NCBI RefSeq assembly: GCF_005217455.1
Contig: NZ_SZPQ01000015.1
Span: 62,001 to 126,000, forward strand
Direction: 5' to 3'
DNA from: Martelella alba
Lineage (GTDB): Bacteria; Pseudomonadota; Gammaproteobacteria; Enterobacterales; Enterobacteriaceae
DNA: 64,000 nt
Both the position numbers and the translations under genes were made by a program. This document shows, one piece after another, positions 19,402 through 27,076 of this stretch. Below the pieces are notes generated by a model, which saw only the letters and a program-made list of their open reading frames with translations, was not told where the DNA came from and did no database searches. Position 1 is the stretch's first letter. Each line of letters opens with the position of its first letter.

Positions 19402-19944
19402 TCAGTACCGGTAATAACCGCCGGGCGCGTAATAATAGACGGGGGGCGCATAATAGGCCGGCTGGGCAACCATTACCGTACTTGGCTGGGGTTGCATAAT
19501 GGTATCGCCACGGGCAGTGATACATTGCCCGTAATAGTTGTCGTATTGCTGCTGCGCCGCGGCGGCGGACTGATGCCTTCCGCTCGCCGCCGCCATACCG
19601 CCCAACAGCATGCCGCTTCCAGCGCCTATTAACGCGCCAGGTCCGGCATTATTTGACGCGGCGCCGATCAGCGCGCCGGCGGCGGCCCCGCCGGCCGTCC
19701 CTACGGCAACGGCGCCGGCGCTTTGGCCTACCCCGTCCACACCCGGTCGAGAGGCCAGCATTTGCGCGGCGTAGTTGCGACAACGGTAATCATCTTGCTG
19801 AAAGTGATTGAGATCTTTGTTTTTACCCGGTAGCGCCGTCAGGGTGGGGTAAGAGGGCGGCGTTGTCCCGCATCCCGTCAGGTTTAGCAGGATAACGAAA
19901 GAGAGCGCAAGGGAGGTTGCGGCCGGAGCGTTGTTAACGCGCAT
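19402..19944 (-). CDS. Glycine-zipper lipoprotein
   Basis: A 180-residue predicted lipoprotein. A signal peptide ends in the lipobox LTGC. A glycine-zipper membrane-like region follows (GTAGGAAAGALIGAASNNAG and GALIGAGSGMLLGGMAAA), then a Tyr/Pro-rich tail ending PPVYYYAPGGYYRY. The family is known as YMGG/Gly-zipper outer-membrane lipoproteins, with roles in the envelope that are poorly defined. The start at 19944 has GGGAGTG upstream; an ATG six codons earlier has none. It is convergent with the RND operon. Confidence 0.75.
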   Translation of the reverse strand: MRVNNAPAATSLALSFVILLNLTGCGTTPPSYPTLTALPGKNKDLNHFQQDDYRCRNYAAQMLASRPGVDGVGQSAGAVAVGTAGGAAAGALIGAASNNAGPGALIGAGSGMLLGGMAAASGRHQSAAAAQQQYDNYYGQCITARGDTIMQPQPSTVMVAQPAYYAPPVYYYAPGGYYRY

Positions 19945-19986
19945 AAGACACTCCCGCGGCAACAGTCCGAAATCCCGGCGCCGTCA

Positions 19987-20322
19987 TCAGCGCCATCCCC
20001 GGTGAACCACCACCACTCCCGGCGGTCCGACATGGACCGGACGAGGGGCGACATACACGGGATGAGGCGCCACGGCGACGGCCACCGGTGGTCCGACAAA
20101 GACCGGGCGGGGCGCCACGGCGACGGCCACCGGCGGGGCGACATAGACCGGGGGCGGGACGGCGACCGGGGGAGCGACATAGACCGGCGCGGGCGCAACC
20201 ACCGGCGGCGCGGCCACATAGACCGGCGGCGCCACCGCGACAACGACGGCGGCAAGGGGGGCCGAGGACGCGGACAGGCAGATTGCGCCGATAGCCAGTC
20301 TGGCGATGGGATGAGATTTCAT
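19987..20322 (-). CDS. Secreted Pro/Val-rich repeat protein
   Basis: A 111-residue protein with a signal peptide (MKSHPIARLAIGAICLSASS...) followed almost entirely by short repeats of the type PPVYVAPPVAVAVAP. The DNA encoding them is internally repetitive, with near-identical units of about 57 bp around 20060-20150. It ends in VVVVHRGWR. No enzymatic motif is visible, and an extended cell-surface or periplasmic filler is the most that can be said. The start at 20322 follows GAGGCTGTT. Same strand as the neighbouring lipoprotein gene, 42 bp upstream of it. Confidence 0.6.
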   Translation of the reverse strand: MKSHPIARLAIGAICLSASSAPLAAVVVAVAPPVYVAAPPVVAPAPVYVAPPVAVPPPVYVAPPVAVAVAPRPVFVGPPVAVAVAPHPVYVAPRPVHVGPPGVVVVHRGWR

Positions 20323-20531
20323 AACAGCCTCGCAGAATGAATGCACCGCCCGACCCGGGCGGCGGATTCACTCTATGCGAACGCGGCATGACAATCTATG
20401 AGCAAGATATATCACTACATTACACGGACGACCCCAACTGCCGCCCGGGTCCGAGGGGTTGCCTGCGACGGCGAAACGACATATCCCCGGCTGACGTCGT
20501 CCCGCACGCCCATGGGCGAGGCCGCCAGGTA

Positions 20532-20912
20532 TCAATGCCCGGACTTGCCGTGATCGTCGTGCGCGTTGTGGTTGCCGTGCCCGTGCATGAGATGCATCAG
20601 CGGGCACAGCAGGAATAACGCGTAAGGCCAGTAACTCAGCACAGGGGATAAATGCCCGGAACGTTGCAGCAACACGCCGGCGCCGACGAGTCCGGCCAGA
20701 CCCGCCAGCCAGTGCAACCCTTTCCCGTCGCCGAACATTCTCTGTCCCATTCCGCTATCGCGCCCATTTTCCGCCGGTTGCCGCATCGCAACGGCGGGTA
20801 AACCACCGCGCCGGCCGCCGTCTTGTTCATGCTCTTGCAAGGGTATGGCTTGAGGGACGGCGCTGGCGCCGGTACGGACTGCCCTCTGTCCGCGATGATT
20901 CGAGCAACACAT
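20532..20912 (-). CDS. DUF2933-type small membrane protein
   Basis: A 126-residue protein whose last 60 residues contain a hydrophobic segment (LAGLAGLVGAGVLL), then YWPYALFLLCPLMHLMHG and a His/Asp-rich tail HGNHNAHDDHGKSGH. That tail is typical of DUF2933 proteins, which often sit near metal-resistance genes. The long N-terminal part (residues 1-55) is hydrophilic and not typical, so the true start may be the Met near residue 55, although GGGAG lies 11 bases before the first ATG. A metal role is inference only. Confidence 0.55.
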   Translation of the reverse strand: MCCSNHRGQRAVRTGASAVPQAIPLQEHEQDGGRRGGLPAVAMRQPAENGRDSGMGQRMFGDGKGLHWLAGLAGLVGAGVLLQRSGHLSPVLSYWPYALFLLCPLMHLMHGHGNHNAHDDHGKSGH

Positions 20913-21101
20913 ATCTTATTTGTCTCCCGCGCTTAACGCGCCGTCATGAAGGGTGGATGTCATGATGCCGATACATGCGCCATAGGCCGCGCCGACATCG
21001 CACCACAGACTAAACCTTCCCTTTGGGGGAGGGTCAAAGCATGAATTGCATAGAAAAGTAAAGTCCTGCCGGAAGGGCGGGCGACCCGGCTTCCACCGGA
21101 A

Positions 21102-21121
21102 CGCCCGGCGAAAGCCGGGCG
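21102..21121 (-). terminator. Possible terminator after aldo/keto reductase
   Basis: CGCCCGGC-GAAA-GCCGGGCG is a perfect 8-bp stem with a tetraloop, 20 bases downstream of the minus-strand reductase stop. No strong T-run follows in either direction, so this may be only a stabilising hairpin. Confidence 0.4.
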
Positions 21122-21140
21122 GAAAACGGGCGAAAGCGGG

Positions 21141-22010
21141 TTACTTGTGGTGTTGGCGGCCTTGCTGATCCAGTTGCCGGAATTCCTCGTCGGTGAGCGT
21201 AATGCCGGCGGCCGCGACGTTTTCTTCCAGATGTTTTACGCTACTGGTGCCGGGTATCGGCAGCATGACCGGGCTGCGTTTCAGGATCCAGGCCAGGGCT
21301 ATTTGGCTGGGCGTGGCATTTTTCTGTCTGGCCAGCGTATCAAGCAGCGATCCCGGTTTGGCCAAATCACCCGAGGCCAGAGGAAACCAGGGGATAAAGC
21401 CGATATGGTGTTCAGCGCAATAATCCAGCACCGGTTCATGTTGGCGGGTCACCAGATTATAAAGATTCTGCACGGATACCACGGGGAAATGTTTCTGCGC
21501 CGCCTTGATTTGCTCAACGCTGACTTCGCTGAGCCCCACATGGCGGATAAGGCCCTCTTTTTGCATTTGCGCGATGGCGCCGAACTGCTCGTCCGCCGGT
21601 ACTTTGGGGTCGACGCGATGTAATTGCCACAGTCCGATTTGCTCAATGCCCAGTTTACGCAGACTCATCAACACCGCCTGGCGCAGATATTCCGGACGGC
21701 CCACGGGTTGCCAGATGTTGGGACCGTGCCGGGTCAGTCCGCCTTTGGTGGCGATAAGCAAATCGTGATAGGGATGAAGGGCCTGGCGGATCAATTGCTC
21801 GCTGATGTCCGGGCCATAGCTGTCGGCGGTATCGATAAAGTTGACGCCCAATTCCGGCAGCCGGCGCAAGGTGGCCAGACACGCCTCCCGATCCGCCGGC
21901 TCGCCCCATATGCCGTTGCCGGTCAGACGCATGGCGCCAAAGCCCAAACGGTTGACTGTGATATCGCCGAGCGTGAACTGGCCGGATGCGGCTGCGTTAA
22001 TCGTACTCAT
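21141..22010 (-). CDS. Aldo/keto reductase
   Basis: A 289-residue NADPH-dependent oxidoreductase of the AKR superfamily, close to E. coli YdbC. The catalytic tetrad is recognisable: Asp and Tyr in FIDTADSYG, Lys in LLIATKGG, and His in LWQLHRVDP. The C terminus has the cofactor loop [14 protein letters not shown]. Start chosen at 22010 because AAGGAACCC lies upstream; a start 13 codons earlier lacks this. Physiological substrate unknown. It follows the FMN reductase and XapX genes on the same strand after a gap of about 165 bp. Confidence 0.85.
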   Translation of the reverse strand: MSTINAAASGQFTLGDITVNRLGFGAMRLTGNGIWGEPADREACLATLRRLPELGVNFIDTADSYGPDISEQLIRQALHPYHDLLIATKGGLTRHGPNIWQPVGRPEYLRQAVLMSLRKLGIEQIGLWQLHRVDPKVPADEQFGAIAQMQKEGLIRHVGLSEVSVEQIKAAQKHFPVVSVQNLYNLVTRQHEPVLDYCAEHHIGFIPWFPLASGDLAKPGSLLDTLARQKNATPSQIALAWILKRSPVMLPIPGTSSVKHLEENVAAAGITLTDEEFRQLDQQGRQHHK

Positions 22011-22176
22011 AGCGGGTTCCTTTTCATGAAAATGAGACAGGATCGACAAAAGCTTCAGTCATTAGTGTATGCGATAGTGGGCTTTCCTGGCGGGCGCTGT
22101 CTATACAGCATGTGTCATCGTTGCAAAAAATAGCGGGCGGCCTGTCGCCGGGGGCGGGACGCCTGCCAGGCGCCGG

Positions 22177-22344
22177 TTAGCCCGCCAGGCGGGCCCGAAT
22201 CACATTAATGATCACGCTGCCGAGGAAGACGCCGGCCGCGCCCACGATGCCTGTCAAGGTCGGCGGCGCGGGCAGCGGCAATTTCAGCCAGCCAAACAGC
22301 ATGCCCACCGAGACGCCGCAAGCCAGAGCGTAGAGAAGTTGCAT
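22177..22344 (-). CDS. XapX-domain small membrane protein
   Basis: A 55-residue protein (MQLLYALACGVSVGMLFGWL...) with two hydrophobic segments separated by PLPAPPTLTGIVG, the hallmark of the XapX/DUF1427 family. GGAGG sits five bases before the ATG, and the start is 12 bp downstream of the FMN-reductase stop, so the two are co-translated. Function of the family is unknown. Found by direct translation of the gap. Confidence 0.8.
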   Translation of the reverse strand: MQLLYALACGVSVGMLFGWLKLPLPAPPTLTGIVGAAGVFLGSVIINVIRARLAG

Positions 22345-22356
22345 GCGCGCCTCCGT

Positions 22357-22905
22357 TTAGGCGTCGATGCCCAGCAGGAAATCATGCAAAACCTGGCCGG
22401 TGAGTTTCAGCGTTGCCTCATCGGTGAGTTCGCCCTCGTGAATTTTGGCGCTGATATGGGTCATGGCGATTTCGGGCAACGGTTGCATCACGCACAGCAT
22501 GGACGCCAATGTTTCCCTGAGTTGCGATTGCGCCCGCACCCCCCCGAGCATTCCTTCGGACAAGGTGGTGAAGAAGACCGGTTTGTTGGCCATGCAGCTC
22601 TTGAATGCTGGACGGGACAGCCAGTCCAGGGCGTTTTTCAATACGCCGGGTATGCCGTGATTATATTCCGGCGAGACGATGATCACGGCGTCGCTGGCGG
22701 CGGCCTCGCGCCGTAACTGGACCACCGACTCGGGCAGTAGGCCGGTTTCGAGATCGCAATCATAAAACGGCAAACCGCCGATATCGCCGGCCAGCAACCG
22801 GCTGCCTTCCGGCAGCATTTCCGCCAGGGCGTTCAACACGATTTTGCTGTAAGACCGTTGCCGTAAACTGCCCGCCATCCCGAGGATACGAAAAGACCGC
22901 GTCAT
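22357..22905 (-). CDS. NADPH-dependent FMN reductase
   Basis: A 182-residue flavodoxin-fold reductase. The flavin phosphate loop is GSLRQRSYSK near residues 12-21, and SPEYNHGIPGVLKNALDW is the family signature around residues 75-95. It likely transfers electrons from NADPH to FMN or to quinone/azo substrates in the cytoplasm. GGGAG precedes the start. It is followed directly by the XapX gene and is divergent from an AraC-type regulator gene that may control it. Confidence 0.87.
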   Translation of the reverse strand: MTRSFRILGMAGSLRQRSYSKIVLNALAEMLPEGSRLLAGDIGGLPFYDCDLETGLLPESVVQLRREAAASDAVIIVSPEYNHGIPGVLKNALDWLSRPAFKSCMANKPVFFTTLSEGMLGGVRAQSQLRETLASMLCVMQPLPEIAMTHISAKIHEGELTDEATLKLTGQVLHDFLLGIDA

Positions 22906-23065
22906 GGATATTCTCCCGTTTCTGAAGTGAGGCCGCGCCTATGCCCGAGATACAGGACGCCGCAGTGTCAGTTACCCAGGGCATAAACAGACAAGATATG
23001 GCATTATTGCAGAAATACACGGCTTGACTTCTGCCAAAAAGACAAAAGTGTTTGAGGTGACGACA

Positions 23066-23818
23066 ATGTCCGCATGCCTGCCAATACGCGGGGAATATGT
23101 TGTTCATGAAAAAGGGACCCGGCTGGCTGATCATCGGCATACCGACGCGCAGCTTACGATGATGCGGCAAGGGACATTATCGGTTCGGACCGCGGAAGGC
23201 CTGCGTCTGGTGCCGCCCGGACGGGCAATCTGGATTGCCTGCGGTTTACCCCATAGCGTGTATTACAGCGAGTCCGCCAAGATCCTGAATGTTTTTGTCG
23301 CGGCGGATGAGGCCGCGCGGGTAAGAACCCCTTGCCGGACATTCGCCGTGACGCCGTTGTTAAAAGCCCTGCTGGATGAAGTCGCGGACTTCGCCCGCCC
23401 CGGCCGGGATAACAGCGATGCCGGCTTAATCCTGTCGTTATTGATTCACCAGCTTAATACGGCCGACACACGCCGGGATTGGTTTATCGCCTATGGTCAG
23501 GATAGACGTTTAAGAACCGCCATAGATGCCATCAGCCGCCAGCCCGCTGAAAACACTCCGCTGCGGCAGCTGGCGGCCCGGGCGGGCTGTAGCGAGCGCA
23601 CCCTTGCGCGGTTATTTATCCGGGAAACCGGCATGAACTATCTGCACTGGCGCGATCATTACCGGGTGATGTGCGCGGTAGAACGCTTATCCCGCGGTTT
23701 TAGCATTACACAGGTGGCGCTGGATATGGGCTATGGCGGGGCGAACAATTTTTCCACCATGTTCGCCCGGGTCACCGGCATGCCCCCCCGGCGCTATATG
23801 GACGCCATCCGGACCTGA
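23066..23818 (+). CDS. AraC-family regulator with cupin domain
   Basis: A 250-residue regulator. The N-terminal cupin part (HRHTDAQLTMMRQGTLSVRT) is the likely effector-binding region. The C-terminal AraC double helix-turn-helix (about residues 150-248) contains LAARAGCSERTLARLF and VALDMGYGGANNFSTMF. Start at 23066 is preceded by GAGGTGACGACA. An in-frame ATG 14 codons earlier is weaker. It is divergent from the FMN reductase gene across 160 bp, so it most likely regulates that operon and itself. Resembles the NimR/YqhC-like subgroup. Confidence 0.83.
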   Translation: MSACLPIRGEYVVHEKGTRLADHRHTDAQLTMMRQGTLSVRTAEGLRLVPPGRAIWIACGLPHSVYYSESAKILNVFVAADEAARVRTPCRTFAVTPLLKALLDEVADFARPGRDNSDAGLILSLLIHQLNTADTRRDWFIAYGQDRRLRTAIDAISRQPAENTPLRQLAARAGCSERTLARLFIRETGMNYLHWRDHYRVMCAVERLSRGFSITQVALDMGYGGANNFSTMFARVTGMPPRRYMDAIRT

Positions 23819-23904
23819 CCATCGGCTGCGGGGGACTTTTTCGGTGGGGTCTCTCGCGCCCCGCGCGATAATCGGCGGTTGAACCCTATGGCCCGCCGGG
23901 GCGG

Positions 23905-24402
23905 CTAGGCGGACGACTCGGGATAGGTGTACTCGGGCATCATGCTGTAAAGCGCGCCGGCCAGGCTGCCGAAACAAAGCCCCAACGTCGCCCCGAGGCA
24001 GTAAAAACTGATGAGCGTCGTTCCGGTATGGTCATGGCGATAACCGACGCCGATGCATCTTCTGACCAATTCGGCTAACGCCAACCCGCAGAGCACGCCG
24101 CCGGCCGCGCCCGAGCCTATGCCCCGATGCAGGCTTTCCCGGGACATTCGATAAAAATCGCCCTCCGGGGCGGTTGACGATGATTGCGTCTTGCCGACCG
24201 ACCAAACGACGGCCTCCTTGGTGACATAGAGCGCGGCGGACAGCACTGATATACTCGCAATCAGTCCGGCGGCCCGCTTTAGGCAACAGTTCGCCGCGCC
24301 GGCGAAATTGCCTCTGAGACTGGATGGCGGCGCGCAATTGCGTAATGGTTCATCCCTAAAAGGCACGCTGGGTCCAAGTTGTAACCTGTGGCCTGTTTCC
24401 AT
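23905..24402 (-). CDS. Unknown multi-pass membrane protein
   Basis: A protein of 165 residues that I do not recognise. After a hydrophilic N terminus come three hydrophobic, Gly/Ala-rich segments: AAGLIASISVLSAALYV, GSGAAGGVLCGLALAELV and GATLGLCFGSLAGALY. Several cysteines are present, and it ends MMPEYTYPESSA. I chose METGHRL at 24402 because AAGGA lies nine bases before it. The frame opens further upstream to 24483, but the first residues of that longer form are encoded by the ERIC-like repeat at 24443-24520. No homologous function is suggested. Confidence 0.5.
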   Translation of the reverse strand: METGHRLQLGPSVPFRDEPLRNCAPPSSLRGNFAGAANCCLKRAAGLIASISVLSAALYVTKEAVVWSVGKTQSSSTAPEGDFYRMSRESLHRGIGSGAAGGVLCGLALAELVRRCIGVGYRHDHTGTTLISFYCLGATLGLCFGSLAGALYSMMPEYTYPESSA

Positions 24403-24442
24403 CAATCGTTCCTTCATGTCAATGAATGGGTAAAGATCCCCG

Positions 24443-24520
24443 TTATACTTCAAGCCGTCTCTTTGCTGACGGCGTTCATTCACGCGCCGCCGTCATGCCG
24501 CTCGACGTATTAAGGGTAAT
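24443..24520. repeat. Compact ERIC-like element
   Basis: A 78-bp imperfect palindrome whose ends (TTATACTTCAAGCCG... and ...CTCGACGTATTAAGGGTA) match the ends of the longer ERIC-like elements in this window, with a shortened centre. It overlaps the apparent 5' end of the open frame of the unknown membrane protein. Confidence 0.6.
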
Positions 24521-24758
24521 CGGTGGGTGAGTCGCCGTCCAAAGCCGGCGTCGGCAGAGTGTATCACAGGCCATGCCGCCCACCGCCGGAACGCTCCCCC
24601 ATGTTTAGCGTCAATTAATTGCTAAGCCACGGTCCATATGCCGGGGGCGTCTTACGCGGTTATGCTGGAAGATTTGCCGGCGGTTATGCTCGCGGCGCGC
24701 AATGAATTTCCTGGCCGGCGCCCCGGATAAGGGGCGGGCGTGAACCCGCCATTTCATC

Positions 24759-24774
24759 TGGCATCGAAATTGCA
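24759..24774 (+). promoter_or_regulatory. Sigma-54 (-24/-12) promoter of patD
   Basis: TGGCATCGAAATTGCA keeps the invariant GG and GC dinucleotides ten bases apart and differs from the -24/-12 consensus at only two less conserved positions. A transcript would start near 24785 and give a leader of about 120 bases. I found no clear NtrC site upstream. The rest of 24521-24903 shows nothing else I can support. Confidence 0.65.
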
Positions 24775-24903
24775 GCACTCTGGCATCATGACCGAATCGA
24801 CTCACCGCTTTCCCTTCCGGCGCCGATGCAAAACCCGAGGACGGGCAACGGGCGAGGGCCAACGCAATGCGGGCGTGGCGAAATCAGAAACAGGAGAAAG
24901 CCT

Positions 24904-26328
24904 ATGCATGATAAACTTTTGATAAACGGCCATGCCGAGACGGGAACCGGCAAAGCGACGAGTATCATCAATCCGGCCGACGGCGACGTGATCGTTACCT
25001 TGCGCGAAGCCGGCCCCGAGCAGGTGGACGCCGCTGTTCTGGCGGCGGACGCGGCCTTTGACGGCTGGGGACAGACCACGCCGAAAACCCGCTCCGCGGC
25101 GCTGCTGCGACTGGCCGACGCCATCGAACAACATGGCGAGGTGCTGGCGCGGCTGGAGTCTCTGAATTGCGGTAAACCCTATCATTGCGTCATCAACGAC
25201 GAAATACCGGCAATCGCCGACGTCTTTCGCTTTTTCGCCGGCGCCTGCCGGTGTCTGGGCGGCAGCGCCGCCGGGGAGTATTTGGAGGAACATACCTCGT
25301 TTATCCGCCGCGATCCCATTGGCGTAATAGCCTCTATCGCGCCTTGGAATTATCCCTTGATGATGGCGGCCTGGAAGTTGGCGCCGGCGCTGGCGGCGGG
25401 CAACTGCGTCGTTTTCAAGCCGGCGGAACAAACGCCGCTGACGGCGTTGTATCTGGCGGAACTGATGGCGGCCATCTTCCCTGCCGGCGTGGTCAACGTG
25501 CTGTTTTGCACCGGCGGTGAAATAGGCGACCGGCTGACCGGCCACGAACGGGTGCGCATGGTCTCGCTCACCGGCTCCATCGCCACTGGCGCCCATATCC
25601 TGGCCCATACCGCCGGCGGCATCAAGAAAACCCATATGGAACTGGGCGGCAAGGCGCCGGTCATTGTCTTCGACGATGCCGACATCGATCAGGTGGTGGA
25701 GGGGGTCAGAACCTTCGGTTTTTATAATGCCGGTCAGGATTGCACCGCCGCCTGCCGACTGTATGTGCAGCGCGGTATTTATGAACAAATGGTCGAGGCG
25801 CTGGGCCATCGGGTCGCCACCCTCAAGACGGGCGCTCCCGATGATAACGCCACCGAGCTGGGGCCGTTGATTACCCGCGCCCACCTGGAGCGGGTCACGG
25901 GTTTTGTCGAGCGGGCCAAGGCTCTGCCGCATATCCGGGTCATCACCGGCGGCGTGCCGCTGGAAGGCAAGGGGTTTTACTTCGCCCCCACGGTACTGGC
26001 GGACGCGCGGCAAGAGGATGAAATTGTCCGGCGGGAAGTGTTCGGGCCGGTCGTGACGGTAACGGTTTTCGACGACGAGGCGCAGGCGCTGCGCTGGGCC
26101 AATGACTCCGATTACGGACTGGCCTCTTCGGTGTGGACCCGCGATATCGGCCGTGCCCACCGGATCAGCGCCCGCCTGCATTATGGCTGCACCTGGGTGA
26201 ATACCCACTTTATGCTGGTGAGCGAAATGCCCCACGGCGGGCAAAAGCTGTCCGGTTACGGCAAAGACCTTTCCTTATACGGCCTGGAAGATTATACCGT
26301 TGTTCGCCATATCATGATCCGGCAATAA
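24904..26328 (+). CDS. patD: 4-aminobutanal dehydrogenase PatD
   Basis: A 474-residue aldehyde dehydrogenase oxidising 4-aminobutanal to GABA, the second step of putrescine breakdown after PatA. Motifs include [20 protein letters not shown], the cofactor loop SLTGSIATG, the general-base stretch MELGGKAPV and the nucleophile Cys in [10 protein letters not shown]. Long stretches match E. coli PatD (YdcW), also 474 residues. AGGAGAAAG precedes the start at 24904. An upstream in-frame ATG at 24826 lacks a family counterpart. patA is 6 kb downstream on the same strand. Confidence 0.95.
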   Translation: MHDKLLINGHAETGTGKATSIINPADGDVIVTLREAGPEQVDAAVLAADAAFDGWGQTTPKTRSAALLRLADAIEQHGEVLARLESLNCGKPYHCVINDEIPAIADVFRFFAGACRCLGGSAAGEYLEEHTSFIRRDPIGVIASIAPWNYPLMMAAWKLAPALAAGNCVVFKPAEQTPLTALYLAELMAAIFPAGVVNVLFCTGGEIGDRLTGHERVRMVSLTGSIATGAHILAHTAGGIKKTHMELGGKAPVIVFDDADIDQVVEGVRTFGFYNAGQDCTAACRLYVQRGIYEQMVEALGHRVATLKTGAPDDNATELGPLITRAHLERVTGFVERAKALPHIRVITGGVPLEGKGFYFAPTVLADARQEDEIVRREVFGPVVTVTVFDDEAQALRWANDSDYGLASSVWTRDIGRAHRISARLHYGCTWVNTHFMLVSEMPHGGQKLSGYGKDLSLYGLEDYTVVRHIMIRQ

Positions 26329-26378
26329 CGGTTCTGTCCCGCGCCTGCCCCTTGCCGGCAACGCGCCGGGACGGTTTC

Positions 26379-26411
26379 CGTCGCGATGCGACTCGAAGTA
26401 TGTAGCCTATA
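26379..26411 (+). repeat. ERIC-like half element
   Basis: CGCGATGCGACTCGAAGTAT followed by a TATA end matches the right arm of the full repeats. It lies just after patD in a 748-bp gene-free stretch (26329-27076) that also holds the elements at 26650 and 26848. Confidence 0.45.
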
Positions 26412-26649
26412 TTATGTTGGCGTACCCGCCGTTAAATAATAACCAATGCCAGACGACGCGTCGCTAAAATAAAGCAACTCGGTTAAGCCACTCCCGAAAA
26501 GTAAATTAAATCGGCGAGATGCTTATTAGATGATAACCCGTAATCAATTTAAAAAATTTAATATTTCCTCGTGGCGTGGATGTCAATATCGCGCCTGTAT
26601 CACGGTCTGTAAATAGAGAGTATTGCCATTAAACCATGGTTGAGCATAT

Positions 26650-26690
26650 TATACCCGTCATCACTTGACGTTGCCTCCTTGCTGGCGGCC
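26650..26690 (+). repeat. ERIC-like half element
   Basis: TATACCCGTCATCACTTGAC followed by a GTTGCC...GCTGGCGGCC segment matches the left arm of the full elements. No right arm follows, so it is a truncated copy. Confidence 0.45.
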
Positions 26691-26847
26691 TATAGGCGTC
26701 GCCGGTAATTGGCGCTTCGCCGGAACTCACGGGCAAGAGAATAGGAGAGACATCAAGATTCCTATACATTAAATATTTCGCATCGCATTGCGGCGAAATT
26801 TAACCCATGCGGCCCGCCGCAACGCCATTTGGCGTATGACGGGTGTC

Positions 26848-26926
26848 ACTCTGAATAATTTACGTTGCATCGCGACGGTAAGTGAACGCAGCCAACAAAG
26901 AGGCAACGCAAAGTCTGACGAGTATA
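26848..26926. repeat. Compact ERIC-like element with both ends
   Basis: A 79-bp element in reverse orientation: CTGAATAATTTACGTTGCAT at one end, GAACGCAGCCAAC in the middle, and a GACGAGTATA end. Its core matches the reverse complement of the left arm of 48142-48338. The small open frame across it is therefore not a gene. Confidence 0.65.
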
Positions 26927-27076
26927 AAGTCTATCAAGACGCATTGGCCATATCATTTTCAGAAAACTATCGGCAAGGGAGACGGACTTCAATGGGTATC
27001 TGTTTCTCCATGCAAAATATCGGACCCGTAATTCTTTCTGATTAATAAAAGCAGTCGCCACCTGGAGGGGCCGCTA

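Noticed and set aside
20060-20150. Tandem GC-rich units read as a non-coding satellite
   Set aside because: The units fall in frame within a signal-peptide-bearing open frame and are explained as protein repeats.
24802-26244. 480-codon open frame antisense to patD
   Set aside because: PatD is certain by motif and full-length agreement. The antisense frame is an artefact of high GC codon use.
26788-27045. 85-codon frame before the P-type ATPase
   Set aside because: Its centre is the translated compact ERIC element at 26848-26926, with no ribosome site.
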